Shown in pieces: positions 34,230-45,240 of a stretch of 64,000 nucleotides of DNA; position 1 is the first letter of the stretch; each line of letters opens with the position of its first letter. The notes below the pieces were generated by a model, which was not told where the DNA came from, did no database searches, and saw only the letters and a program-made list of their open reading frames with translations. Origin of the DNA: Inia geoffrensis (lineage: Eukaryota > Chordata > Mammalia > Artiodactyla > Iniidae); the NCBI GenBank assembly GCA_036417435.1, contig CM070904.1:14986835-15050834 (forward strand), read 5' to 3'. Both the position numbers and the translations under genes were made by a program.

Positions 34230-35062
34230 TTAGCTTTTGCTTGTCTGTAAAATTTTAATTTCTCTTTTAAATCTGAATGAGATCCTTGCTGGGTAGAGCA
34301 ATCTTGGTTGTAGGTTTTTCCCTTTCATTACTTTAAATATGTCCTGCCACTCCCTTCTGGCTTGCAGAGTTTCTGCTGAAAGATCAGCTGTTAACTTTAT
34401 GGGGATTCCCTTGTATGTTATTTGTTGCTTTTCCCTTGTTCCTTTTAATATTTTTTCTTTGTTTTTAATTTTTGATAGTTTGATCAACATGTGTCTTGAT
34501 CATGTTTCTCCTTGGATTTATTCTATATGGGACTCTCTGTGCTTCCTGGACTTGACTGACTATTTGCTTTCATTAGGGAAGTTTTCAATTATAATCTCTT
34601 CAAATATTTTCTCAGTCCCTTTCTTTTTCTCTTCTTTTTCTGGGACCTCTATAATTCAAATGTTTGTGCATTTAATGTTGTCCCCGAGGTCTCTGAGGCT
34701 GTCCTCAATTCTTTTCATTCTTTGTTCTTTATTCTGCTCTGCAGTAGTTATTTCCACTATTTTATCTTCCTGGTGACTTATCCAGTCTTCTGCCTCAGTT
34801 ATTCTGTTATTGATTCCTTCTAGAGAATTTTTAATTTCATTTATTGTGCTAATCATCATTGTTTGTTTGTTCTTTAGTTATTCTAGGTCCTTATTAAAAG
34901 TTTCTTGTATTTTCTCCATTCTATTTCCAATATTTTGGATCGTCTTTGCTATCATTACTCTGAATTCTTTTTCAGGTCCACTGTCTATTTCCTCTTATTT
35001 GTTTGGTGTGGTGGGTTTTTACCTTGCTCCTTTATCTGCTGTGTGTTTCTCTGTCTTCTCAT
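34230..35062 (-). pseudogene. L1 ORF1 (RNA-binding chaperone) pseudogene
   Basis: ORF1p coats L1 RNA as a coiled-coil trimer. The likely start codon is at 35060-35062 (minus), opening MRRQRNTQQIKEQGK. A stop follows after about 25 codons. The coiled-coil part is readable at 34656-34859 (…EGINNRITEAEDWISHQED…), and the RNA-binding C-terminal part at 34230-34490 (…LSAETLQARREWQDIFKVM…). Frames are broken between these blocks. Confidence 0.88.
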
Positions 35063-37189
35063 TTTGCTTAACTTAACTGTGTTTGGGGTCTCCTTTTTGC
35101 AGGTTGCAGGTTTGTAGTTCCTGTTGTTTTTGGTGTCTGCCCCCAGTGGCTAAGTTTGGTTCAATGGGTTGTGTAGGCTTCCTAGTGGAGGGGACTAGTG
35201 CATGTGTTCTGGTGGATGAGCCTGGATCTTTTCTTTCTGGTGGCCAGGACTGTGTCTGATGGTATTTTTTGGGGTGTCTGTGACCTTATTATGATTTTAG
35301 GTAGGCTGTCTGTTAATGAGTGCGGTTGTGCTTCTGTCTTGTTAATTGTTTGGCATAGGGTGTCTAGAACCCTAGCTTTCTAGTCATTGAGTGGAGCTGG
35401 GTCTTAACTTTGAGATGGAGATTTCTGGGAAGCTTTCATCGTTTGATATTACATGGAGCCAGGAGGTCTCTGGTGGACCAATGTCCTGAACTTGGTTCTC
35501 CCACCTCAGAGGCACAGGCCTGACACCCAGCCAGACCACAAAGACCCTGTCAGCCACACGGTTCAGAAGAAAAGAGAGGAAAAAAAAAAAAAGACAGAAA
35601 AAATAATAATAAAATAAAGTTAGTCAAATGAAAAAAATATTATAAATAAAACAATTTTAAAGTAATTTAAAAAAGGAAATAAATGAAAAAAACAAAACAA
35701 ACAAACAAAATGGACAGACAGAACCCTAGGACAAATGGTAAAAGCAAAGCTATACAGACAAAATCACACAAAGAAGCATACACATACACACAAAAAGAGG
35801 CAAAGGAAAAATATTTATATATCTATATATAAATATATAAATAAATGGAGGAAGAAAGCAACCAAATCAATAAATAAATCTACCAATGATAATAAACTCT
35901 AAATACTAAACTAAGATAAACATAAAACCAGAAACAAATTAGATGCAGAAAGCAAACCCCAAGTCTACAGTTACTCCCAAAGTCCACAGCCTCAATTTTG
36001 GGATGATTCGTTGTCTATTCAGGTATTCCACAGATGCAGTGTACATCAAGTTGACTGTGGAGATTTAATCTGCTGCTCCTGAGGCTGTTCAGAGAGATTT
36101 CCCTTTCTCTTCTTTGTTTGCACTGTTCCTGGGGTTCAGCTTTGCATTTGCCCCAGCCTCTGCATGTAGGTCACCTGAGGGCAACTGTTCTTTGCTCAGA
36201 CAGGACAGGGTTAAAATAACATCTGATTAGTGGGCTGTGGCTCACTCAGGCTGGGGGGCGGGAGGGGTACAGAATGCGGAGTGAGCCTGCTGTGGCAGAG
36301 GCCAGCATGACATTGCAACAGGCTGAGGCCTGTCATGTGTTCTTCTGGGGAACTTGTCCCTGGATCATGGGACCTTGGCAGTGGTGGGCTGTACAGGCTC
36401 CCTGGAGGGGAGGTGTAGATAAAGACCAGTGCTTGCACACAGGCTTCTTGGTGGCTGTAGCAGCATCCTTAGCATTTCATGCCTATCCCTGGTGTCTACG
36501 TTGATAGCCACGGCTCACGCCTGTCTCGGGAGCTCACTTACATGGTGCTCTGAATCCCCTCTCCTCATGCACCCTGAAAGAATATTCTCTTGCCTCTTAG
36601 GCTGTTCCAGAGTTTTTCCTGGCCTCCCTCCTGGCTAGCTGTGGTGCACTAGGCCCCTTCAGCCTGTGTTCACACAGCCAACCCCAGTCCTCTCCCTGGG
36701 ATCTGACCTCCGAAGCCCGAGCTTCAGTTCCCAGCCCCCACCCACCCCGGTGGGTGAGCAGACAAGCCTATTGGGTCGGTGAGTGCTGGTTGGCATCAAT
36801 CCTCTGTGCGGCAATCTCTCCACTTTGCCCTCTGCACCCCTGTTGCTGCGCTCTCCTCTGTGGCTCTGAAGCTTCCCCCCACCCCACCCCCATCTCCACC
36901 TGCGAAGGGGCTTCCTAGTGTGAGGAAACTTTTCCTCCTTCACAGCTTCCTCCCATAGGGGCAGGTCCCATTCCTATTCTTTTGTCTCTGTTTTTTCTTT
37001 TTTCTTTTGCCCTACCCAGGTACGTGGAGAGTTTCTTGCCTTTTGGGGGGTCTGAGGTCTTCTGTCAGTGTTCAGTAGGTGTTATGTAGGAGTTGTTCCA
37101 CATGTAGATGTATTTCTGATGTATTTGTGGGGAGGAAGGTGATTTCCACTTCTTACTCCTCCACCATCTTGAAGGTCTCCTCTGGTTCA
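35063..37189 (-). promoter_or_regulatory. L1 5'UTR / internal promoter region
   Basis: About 2.1 kb between ORF1 and the L1 5' end; in L1 elements this region holds the internal promoter. It is GC-richer at 36.2-36.95 kb (the part nearest the L1 start) and has an A-rich patch on the + strand at 35580-35960. Minus-strand open frames of 60-95 codons here carry no known domain. Promoter function is inferred from position only. Confidence 0.7.
35580..35960. repeat. A-rich low-complexity tract in L1 5'UTR
   Basis: Long A-runs with AATA, AAAC and ATAT mixtures over about 380 bp on the + strand (T-rich on the L1 sense strand). It lies inside the 5'UTR of the full-length L1. Confidence 0.85.
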
Positions 37190-37200
37190 GTTGTATTTTA

Positions 37201-39055
37201 GACTGAATGTGTAATCTAGCAGAGTTTGTACAGTGGTCCAATCTTAAATTTATTTTTACCATTTAACGATTAAGGTACTATATTTAAAAATTATTATATT
37301 CCTATTTAAATGTGTTTTAAAAAGTTTAAAGAGGCAAATCTTTTTAAGAGAACAGATGTCTGAACTCAGTGCCAAAATAACTGCAGAAACCATCATAGTT
37401 TAATGAGGGGCTTACATAATGTTTAGGTAAAAGAAATGAAGGTGAAGTAAACTGGTGTATACAGGAGCCATCTCCTAATTTTCAAAATGTTACCATCAAG
37501 GTTTTATACATACTCTGGGAGGAAGTCTGTAAACTGTTATTATTCTATTTTGTTTTGAAGAGGGGAAGCCACATGGAAGAATGTTGTATCCTAGAAAAGA
37601 TGGGTACAAACATTTTAGGTCCTTAGGATGGGCAAAATGTAATCTAATATTAGCAACAAAACAAAATGTAAAGGATTTTATGATTTTGCCTTTGCATTCT
37701 TTTTATTTAATTAGTATACTTTTTAAGCTCTTCCATAGCACAAAGCACCTGCAAGAAATCTGCTACTGTTACTTCAGTTGTATCTTCTTCCAGACTGGGT
37801 TCTTCATAAGCTTCTTTGCAAGTTATATTCTCTTTTTTTTAATTTGATTATCAATTAGTAGTTGTGGCAGTAGTAGTGTTTCTGCTGTAGTGTGTTTAAA
37901 TAGTTCTCATGATATTTCTCTTTATCTTTCTCATGGTTAACCTAGACATGTCTGTCCAGACCTTCTGCTGCTTTGATGTAGTTTGGGCTCTTCCTTTTCT
38001 AGTCCTTCTCATCTTCTCAATTTTTTATTAGAGCTGAATTTTGAGGGTGGAGTCTTGCTTATTCATTACACCTTTGTGGCTCCATGATGCAGATGGAGAG
38101 GATAACTGCATCATTGGATGGTGAGGACAGAGGTCAGTGGCTGCGGGCTACAGTAACATCTGACTGGAACATCTGCATTAAACTTTCTTTTGTGAGATCT
38201 TTTTTATATGTCCTGTACCAGGGGCTAGTCCACTCAGTCAAGGGTGCATCATGTCCTGTGGAGTTAGCTGATCCCCTCCCCCACCTAGCAGAGTGACCTG
38301 GATTATGGGAAGCTCAGATGGCATTCTCTGTCCGGGTGTGTTCCTCTCTCTTCTGCTGAGGATGCATTACAAGTCAAGATCCTTACTCACAGTGACATAT
38401 TCTTTATGTTCCTCAGGGTAAACCCAATTAACTCTTTGGTCCTCTTCTCTTTAGCTTGAAAAGTAATCCTGAAATTTTTCCTGACTTTTACACTGTCCTG
38501 ATGCCCTCAGTCTGTTTAGGGGTGTGGAGACAGGGTTAGAAGCTCTGACATGACACACACTGCTCGTCATAGATAATCTCTTTCTTGCCTTGACCACCAC
38601 ATAAACTATATCAGTTTATGTCACAAGGCTGTTCCCCTCTCACTGTTTGGTTGTTATTGGTGAGGTTTTAGCAGGTCTTAACAAAATATTGATAGTTTTC
38701 ACTTCTTTCATTAGGGATTGAGTGCTGGTTAATCTGTGCTACTACATCCCCCCCCTCATCTCAACCTTAAACTCTAAAGCAGTTTTAAGGTGAAGAGCAA
38801 GAGTCATCACTGGGAGTTGAAATGATGTCAGGCAAGCAAAGATAGTCTTCCCTGGAAAGCAGACAAAAGGTAAGCAGTGAATAATAATAATTTAAAAATT
38901 TGGTGAGTATTCAAGTTGAATTTAGGTGTTTGCAGTTATTTGAATCCTCTAGATTATTAAGTTTGTTATTTCAAAGTAGAAATTATAGTTTAATTAATAT
39001 TCATGCTTTCATCTTTAGGAAGAAGTATATTTTAATGGGAAACACAAGTTTGCAT
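37201..39055. other. No gene seen; unique sequence between two L1s
   Basis: AT-rich. No recognised repeat, exon or RNA gene. 38.0-38.6 kb is somewhat more GC-rich and could include an old unnamed repeat. Confidence 0.5.
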
Positions 39056-41455
39056 AACTTTTTTTAACATCTTTATTGGAGTATAATTGCTTTTAAATGT
39101 AGTGTTAGTTTCTGCTGTATAACAAAGTGAATCAGCTATATGTATACATATATCCCCATACCCCTCCCTCTTGCACCTCCCTCCTACCCTCCCTACCCCA
39201 CCACTCTAAATGGTCACAGAGAACTGAGCTGATCTCCCTGTGCTATGCAGCTGCTTCCCACTAGCTATCTTATTTTACATTTTGTAGTATATATAAGTCC
39301 ATGCCACTCTCTCAGTTCATCCCACCTTACCCTTCCCCCCTCCCTGTCCTCAAGTCCATTCTTTACATCTGTGTCTTTATTCCTGTCCTGACCCTAGGTT
39401 CTTCAGAACCATATATATATTTTTTTTGATTCCATATATATGTGTTAGCATATGGTATTTATTTTTCTCTTTCTGATTTACTTCAGTCTGTATGACAGAC
39501 ACTAGGTCCATCCACCTCACTACAAATGACTCAATTTTGGTTCTTTTTATGGCTAATATTCCATTGCATTTATGTGCCACATCTTTATCCATTCATCTGT
39601 CAATGGACACTTAGGTTGCTTCCATGTCCTGGCTATTGTAAATAGTGCTGCAATGAACTTGTGGTACATGACTCTTTTTGAATTATGGTTTTCTCAGGGT
39701 ATATGCCCAGTAGTGGGATTGCTGGGTCATATGGTAGTTTTATTTTTCGTTTTTTAAAGAACCTCCATATTGTTCTCCATAGTGGCTGTATCAATTTTCA
39801 TTCCCACCAACAGTGCAAGAGGGTTCCCTTTTCTCCAAACCCTCTCCAGCATTTATTGTTTGTAGCGTTTTTGATGATGACCATTCTTACTGGTGTGAGG
39901 TGATACCTCATCGTGGTTTTAACTTGCATTTCTCTAGTGATTAGTGATGTTGAGCATCCTTTCATGTGTTTGTTGGCAATCTGTATGTCTTCTTTGGAGA
40001 AATGTCTCTTTAAGTCTTCTGCCCATTTTTGGATTGGGTTGTTTGCTTTTTTGATATGGAGCTGCATGTGCTGCTCGTATATTTTGGAGATTAATCCTTT
40101 GTCAGTTACTTCATTTGCAAATATTTTCTCCCATTCTGAGGGTTGTCTTTTCATCTTGTTTATGGTTTCCTTTGCTGTGCAAAACCGTTAAGTTTCATTA
40201 GGTCCCATTTGTTTATTTTTGTTTTTATTTCCATTTCCTAGGAGGTGGGTCAAAAATGATCTTGCTGTGATTTATGTCATAGCATGTTCTCCCTATGCTT
40301 TCTTCCAAGAGTTTTATAGTGTCTGGCCTTGCATTTAGGTCTTGAATTCATTTTGAGTTTATTTTTGTGTATGTTGTTAGGAAGTGTTCTAATTTCATTC
40401 TTTTACATGTAGCTGTCCAGTTTTCCCAGCACCACTTATTAAAGAGGCTGTCTTTTCTCCATTGTATAGCCTTGCCTCCTTTATCAAAGGTAAGGTGACC
40501 ATATGTGTGTGGGTTTATCTCCGGGATTTCTATCCTGTTCCATTTATCTATATTTCTGTTTTTGTGCAAGTACCATACTGTCTTGATTGCTATAGCTTTA
40601 GTATAGTCTGAGGTCAGGGAGCCTGATTCCTCCAGCTCCGTTTTTCTTTTTCAAGATTGCTTTGGTTATTTGGGGTCTTTTGTGTTTCCATACAAATTGT
40701 GAAATATTTTGTTCTAGTCCTGTGAAAAATGCCATTGGTAGTTTGACAGGGATTGCATTGAATCTGTAGATTGCTTTGGGTAGTAATTTTCACAATGTGA
40801 ATTCTTCCAATGCAAGAACATGGTATATCTCTCCATCTGTTTGTATCATCTTTAATTTCTTTCATCAGTGTCTTGTAGTCTTCTGCATACAGGTCTTTTG
40901 TCTGCTTAGGTAGGTTTATTCCTAGGTACTTTATTCTTTTTATTGCAATGGTATATGGGAGTGTTTCCTTAATTTCTGTTTCAGATTTTTCATCATTAGT
41001 GTATAGGAATGCAAGAGATTTCTGTTTATTAATTTTGTATCCTGTCACTTTACCAAATTCATTGATTGGCTCTAGTAGTTTTCTAGTAGCATCTTTAGGA
41101 TTCTCTATGTATAGTATCATGTCATCTGCAAACAGTGACAGTTTTACTTCTTCTTTTCCAATTTGGATTCTTTGTATTTCTTTTTCTTCTCTGGTTGCCA
41201 TGGCCAAAACTTCTAAAACTATGTTCAATAGTAGTGGTGAGAGTGGGCAACCTTGTCTTTTTCCTGATCTTAGAGGAAATGTTTTCAGTTTTTCACCATT
41301 GAGAATGATGTTGGCTGTGGGTTTGTCATATATGGCCTTTATTATGTTGAGGTAGGTTCCCTCTATGCCTACTTTCTGGAGAGTTTTTGTCATAAATCGT
41401 TGTTGAATTTTGTCTAAAGCCTTTTCTGCATCTATTGAGATTATCATATTGTTTA
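39056..41455 (-). mobile_element. 5'-truncated L1, antisense
   Basis: The left end is 'tttttttaacatctttattggagtataattgc', the antisense L1 3' terminus. The right end breaks off inside the RT region ('ctattgagattatcatattg'). About 2.4 kb, collinear with 29.96-32.35 kb of the full-length copy. I could not find a convincing target-site duplication. Confidence 0.94.
39377..41450 (-). pseudogene. L1 ORF2 remnant with readable RT core
   Basis: A 277-codon frame at 40614-41447 holds [31 protein letters not shown] and the catalytic [16 protein letters not shown] frameshift near 40790 turns its last part into nonsense. Later blocks are 40348-40569, 39798-40154 ([18 protein letters not shown]; one Cys of the pair is Phe) and the C-terminus 39377-39592. 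No endonuclease and no 5'UTR, so it cannot move on its own. Confidence 0.93.
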
Positions 41456-41571
41456 AATCTTGCTTTCTCTTGGTTGTCCGAAGTGAGCCTAGTCATTTTC
41501 TTATGAAACTGAAATCAGCCACCACCTTGTGGGAACTACCTGAATTGCAAGCATATTGTGAACAAACCTTA

Positions 41572-41750
41572 AAGGATGGTTCTCAACTTTGGCCAACAGT
41601 AGAATCGCCTGGTGAGCTTTTAAAAAGTATTGTTTTACCTGGATCCCTCCACCTTAGGTTCTGATCTAATTGATGTAATGTTCTTATACACTGCTTCTAA
41701 TTGCATTATTTTTGGAAGTTTCCAAGGTGATTTTAAAGTGATGCCCACAA
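41572..41750 (+). mobile_element. MER5A-like hAT DNA transposon remnant
   Basis: 'ggttctcaactttggccaacagtagaatcgcctggtgagctttt' in pieces at the left, 'ggttctgatctaattgatgtaatg' in the middle and 'ccaaggtgattttaaagtg' at the right. Matches the short MER5A-type element end to end. Non-coding. Confidence 0.8.
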
Positions 41751-42126
41751 GCCTCCTCTTTCTTTTTCTTCCCTCTCTGTTGGGTATTCTCTCCTACATT
41801 CTCTTCAATCCTCCCCATGCCTCAGTTCTTCAGGTTCTCTTTCTAAGCATGTCCAACTAAAGTGGTTGAAGTTCAGGAGCCCTCATCAGTCTAAACCCCT
41901 ATTCTCTTCCAACTCATTGGCCTACCCAGAATCATCTGCATGTAAATGAGAACACCCAGGGAAAATGCCTTATCCTATGTCCCAATTACTATCTCTGATG
42001 GTGATTTTAGCTGGTACAGAGGACTCCATGCCATTTAGGATAGGGACCATTTCACCTACTGGTCCATCTGATCTTTTTTCTAAATTGTTTACCAAACAGT
42101 TCTCCACTGTTTTTTTGATGTCTCTT
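41751..42126. other. No gene seen
   Basis: Unique, pyrimidine-rich sequence. Nothing to call. Confidence 0.55.
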
Positions 42127-42139
42127 TACATTTGTTCTT

Positions 42140-42351
42140 TTTTTTTTTTTTTTTTTTTTGCGGTACGCGGGCCTCTCACTGTTGTGGCCTTTCCCATTGC
42201 GGAGCACAGGCTCCGGACATGCAGGCTCAGCAGCCATGGCTCACAGGCCCAGCCGCTCCGTGGCATGTGGCATTTTCCTGGACTGGGGCACGAACCCGTG
42301 TCCCCTGCATCAGCAGGTTGACTCTCAACCACTGCAACACCAGGGAAGCCC
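42140..42351 (-). mobile_element. CHR-type SINE, antisense
   Basis: T-run, 'gcggtacgcgggcctctcac', ending 'aacaccagggaagccc'. Perfect 13-bp target-site duplication tacatttgttctt at 42127-42139 and 42352-42364. Confidence 0.96.
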
Positions 42352-42450
42352 TACATTTGTTCTTGATGCAAGAATTTCCAACAGAGAATCATAACCAATG
42401 AGTACATCTGAGCAGTTTTACAGTTAAAACAAAATATAAAACCTTATTTG

Positions 42451-42500
42451 TTTTACCCAGCACTTTTCTAGATTGTTTTACCCAGCACTTTTCTAGATTG
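42451..42500. repeat. Perfect 25-bp tandem duplication
   Basis: Two identical 25-bp units, 42451-42475 and 42476-42500, each starting ttttacccagcac and ending ctagattg. Perfect identity suggests a recent event, or alternatively a replication or assembly artefact. Confidence 0.97.
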
Positions 42501-42561
42501 TTAACAGAACTTACTTCCTAGAGCATTAGGACCATGATTTTAAAAAAAAAACATTTAATTT

Positions 42562-42790
42562 GGGATTGACATGTACATACTGCTATATTTAAAATAGATA
42601 ACCAATAAGGACCTACTGTATAGCACAGGGAACTCTGCTCAATATTCTGTAATAACCTAAATGGGAAAAGAATTTGAAAAAGAATAAATACATGTATATG
42701 TATAACTGAATACTTTGCTGTGTACCTGAAACAAACACAACATTGTTAATCAACTATGCTCCAATATAAAATAAAAATAAAAAAATAAAT
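42562..42790 (+). mobile_element. 5'-truncated L1 3' end, sense
   Basis: 'gggattgacatgtacatactgc', 'cctactgtatagcacaggg', 'caacattgttaatcaactatgctccaatat' and an A-rich tail. Same 3' terminus type as the copies at 7.2-7.7 kb. Confidence 0.9.
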
Positions 42791-43637
42791 TTAAAAACCT
42801 ATATAATGGATAAGAAATGCTGTTTTAGAGCTTTCCCTTAGTTTCATAGCTTGTCGTCCTGCCTATGTGCTGAAAGCAATGCATGTCCAGTGAAATTATG
42901 AGGGAAGCATTATGAAGTCTTGTTTTCCCTCCTCTCTACAATGGGACTGAATATTTTTAGGCTTTTCCCTGTCAGATATTTTACATCTTAATTAGGATTT
43001 TCAAGATAAGTGAAAAAGTCATAAAATTTACCTAGGCCAGAAAAGTCTTAAAAAAGTTGCTTTATACCCAAGAAAACAGGAACAGAGAAAACTTCATTTT
43101 GGGAAAAAAAATGCTTCATTCAGCAGCAACAACAGTGGTCACTACTAATTGGGACCTGAATGTTATACCTTGTATGACTGTCACTCTCCATGTTGCACCT
43201 GTATGTTTCCCCAAAAACTTGCTGCAGGTTTGTAACTGCAGAGCTGCCGGCGATGACAGCCCAGCAGTGCTTTCTCTCTCTTCCTCAGCTTTCTTGGTGT
43301 TCCCTGGGAGAGGGGTTCATGCTTCATTTTCCTTATTTATCTTCCCCTAAGCCACTTTCTCAGGACTAAATGGCAGAGGGTCTGTGACAGAAGGCAACTA
43401 CTCCACATCTCCTGAACTCATCCTTCTCTCTTTTTCTTCTTCCCTACCTTCCCCTTTGCCTGAGCATCAGCACCAGCCCTGGATTCCCCAGCAGACAACG
43501 TAAGTACACGCTCAGAGATCAGCAAAGCCAGGGCAACAAAGAAATGAGGAAAACACCATTAAAAGTAGAATTTGATTTTTTTTAAAGTTTGGAAGGTAAC
43601 TGTGGGGGAAATCAGCTTTTTTTACCTTTAAGAGCTA
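42791..43637. other. No gene seen; unique sequence
   Basis: A 97-codon frame at 43057-43350 has no recognised domain. No repeat identified. Confidence 0.5.
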
Positions 43638-43653
43638 CTATAGCTCTTTTTTT

Positions 43654-43680
43654 TTTTTTAATAAGTTCATCCTGATACTT

Positions 43681-43727
<47 letters not shown>

Positions 43728-43994
43728 TTATTTTTGGCTTTGTTGGGTCTTTGTTTCTGTGCGAGGGCTTTCTCTAGTTGTGGCAAGCGGAGGCCACTCC
43801 ATCACGTTGCGCGGGCCTCTCACTATCATGGCCTCTCTTGTTGAGGAGCACAGGCTCCAGACATGCAGGCTCAGTAGTTGTGGCTCAAGGGTCCAGTTGC
43901 TCTGTGGCATGTGGGATCTTCCCAGACCAGTACTCGAACCAGTGTTCCCTGCCTTAGCAGGCAGATTCTCAACCACTGCGCCACCAGGGAAGCC
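43654..43994 (-). mobile_element. Long CHR-type SINE, antisense
   Basis: 'tttggctttgttgggtctttg' near the tail and 'gcgccaccagggaagccc' at the head. Similar in type to 9651-10079 but without the 36-bp array. Flanks ctatagctct (43638-43647) and ctatatctct (43995-44004) are a likely target-site duplication with one mismatch. Confidence 0.88.
43680..43731. repeat. (TTTA)n microsatellite in SINE tail
   Basis: About 12 TTTA units grown from the SINE tail. Likely length-polymorphic. Confidence 0.95.
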
Positions 43995-44009
43995 CTATAT
44001 CTCTTTTTT

Positions 44010-44644
44010 AATTATTTAAGTGGGGGCACTATACTCTTTTTAGTTTTGGTTACTGAATGGTGTGATACTGCCTAGCATAGCACTGACACAAGCGGTTCAG
44101 GGAAAGGAGAGAGAAAAAGGGACAAGTATCACCTGGAAAAGATCCCTGAGGGGACACACACTTGACAGTGGCCTTTAGGGTTGGGATGAGCTTAGAGCCA
44201 GAGGAAGAAACTTTTGGTTTGTCTATCATCCAACCACTTTGCTTTCCTTAGCTCTAAAGACAAAATGGAGGAGTCCCACCCCTCAGCCTTGATCTGCTGG
44301 CAGCATCACTGTTGTTGTCTATAACATCACTTTAGAACACAGAGAAACACCTGGTTCCTCTGAATTCACATTCAGAAGAATTCCCCAGCTGATGACAAAG
44401 CCCTCATGAAGAGCAGATACTCTGAGACTAGTGCATTGGTTGCTTTCAAATCATTAATAACAATGAGAATGCTAATAATGTTAATGTGAAAAAAAAGGGA
44501 GGAAAAGAATGACCACATGTGTGCAGTGCAGCCTGTAAGGTGATAGGAAAAGATGCCGAAAGGCATCAGCCTGCAAGATGGGTTCCAGCTTGTCTCAGCC
44601 TCCCATAATATTACACTCGCTCCCTTTTACACACCACATATGAG
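44010..44644. other. No gene seen
   Basis: Unique sequence without recognised repeat or exon. Confidence 0.5.
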
Positions 44645-44762
44645 GCAGAAGTTCTTTAAATCTATCTAGCTTTTTTCACCTGGAAACCCTTGAGAGAAGA
44701 CTCTGTGGAGAATGAGGAAACTGCAGCAAAAAAAGGCAAATAATTTGCCCAAGTGGCTGACT
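44645..44762 (-). mobile_element. MIR fragment, antisense
   Basis: 'gagaatgaggaaactgcagc' and 'aaataatttgcccaagtggctg' match the antisense MIR core. Confidence 0.6.
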
Positions 44763-45240
44763 TAGTTATCTATTGCCGAGCAACTTAAAACAACTTATGC
44801 CTTAAAACAACTTGGTGCCTTCAAATGATAATCACTTATTGTCTCTTATGGTCTCTCTGGGCCAGGAATCATACTGGGTATAGCAGAAATGGCTTTTTTA
44901 TGTTCTACAACGTCTGGGGCCTCAGATGGAAGACTTAAAAGCTGGCGGACTGGATATGTCTGCAGGCCAGCTCACTCACATGTCTGGAGGTTGATTTTGG
45001 CTGTCTGCTAGGGCTGTTGTTTGGGACACTTATGTGTGGCCTCCCTATGTGGCCTGGGCTTCCTTACAACATGGTGGCTAGATTTTTTCTCTGGAGCAAG
45101 TGTCCAGAGAAAGAAAGAGCCATGTAGAAGCTATGCCCTTTATGACCTTACCTCAGAGGCCATGCAACACTACATCTACCATATTCTACCTGTTAAAGCA
45201 ACTACAAATGTCCATCCAGGTTTGTAGGAAGAAAACATAG
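44763..45240 (-). mobile_element. Ancient interspersed repeat, possibly an antisense LTR; family not assigned
   Basis: Starts 'ttagttatctattgccgagcaac…ttaaaacaactt', contains 'gtctctctgggccaggaatc', 'cagctcactcacatgtctgg' and 'cttccttacaacatggtggctagattt'. This is a well-known old mammalian repeat pattern, but I cannot name the family securely. Confidence 0.6.

Larger units (their letters stand above)
29944..37189 (-). mobile_element. Full-length L1 retrotransposon, antisense, inactive
   Basis: About 7.25 kb. The 3' end lies at the left (TTTTA-type tail, then 'aacatctttaacacctttattggagtataattgc' antisense to 'actccaataaa…'). The 5' end lies at the right, where 'tcctccaccatcttgaagg' is the reverse complement of the usual L1 start (…aagatggtggagga…). 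Exact 11-bp gttgtatttta at 29933-29943 and 37190-37200 is a target-site duplication. It contains a 5'UTR of about 2.1 kb, ORF1, ORF2 and a 3'UTR in order. Many stops and frameshifts make it inactive. Confidence 0.96.

Noticed and set aside
40614..41447. Stand-alone reverse transcriptase such as a retron or diversity-generating element
   Set aside because: Motif order, ORF2 C-terminal Cys-rich region, 3'UTR and truncation pattern are those of L1.
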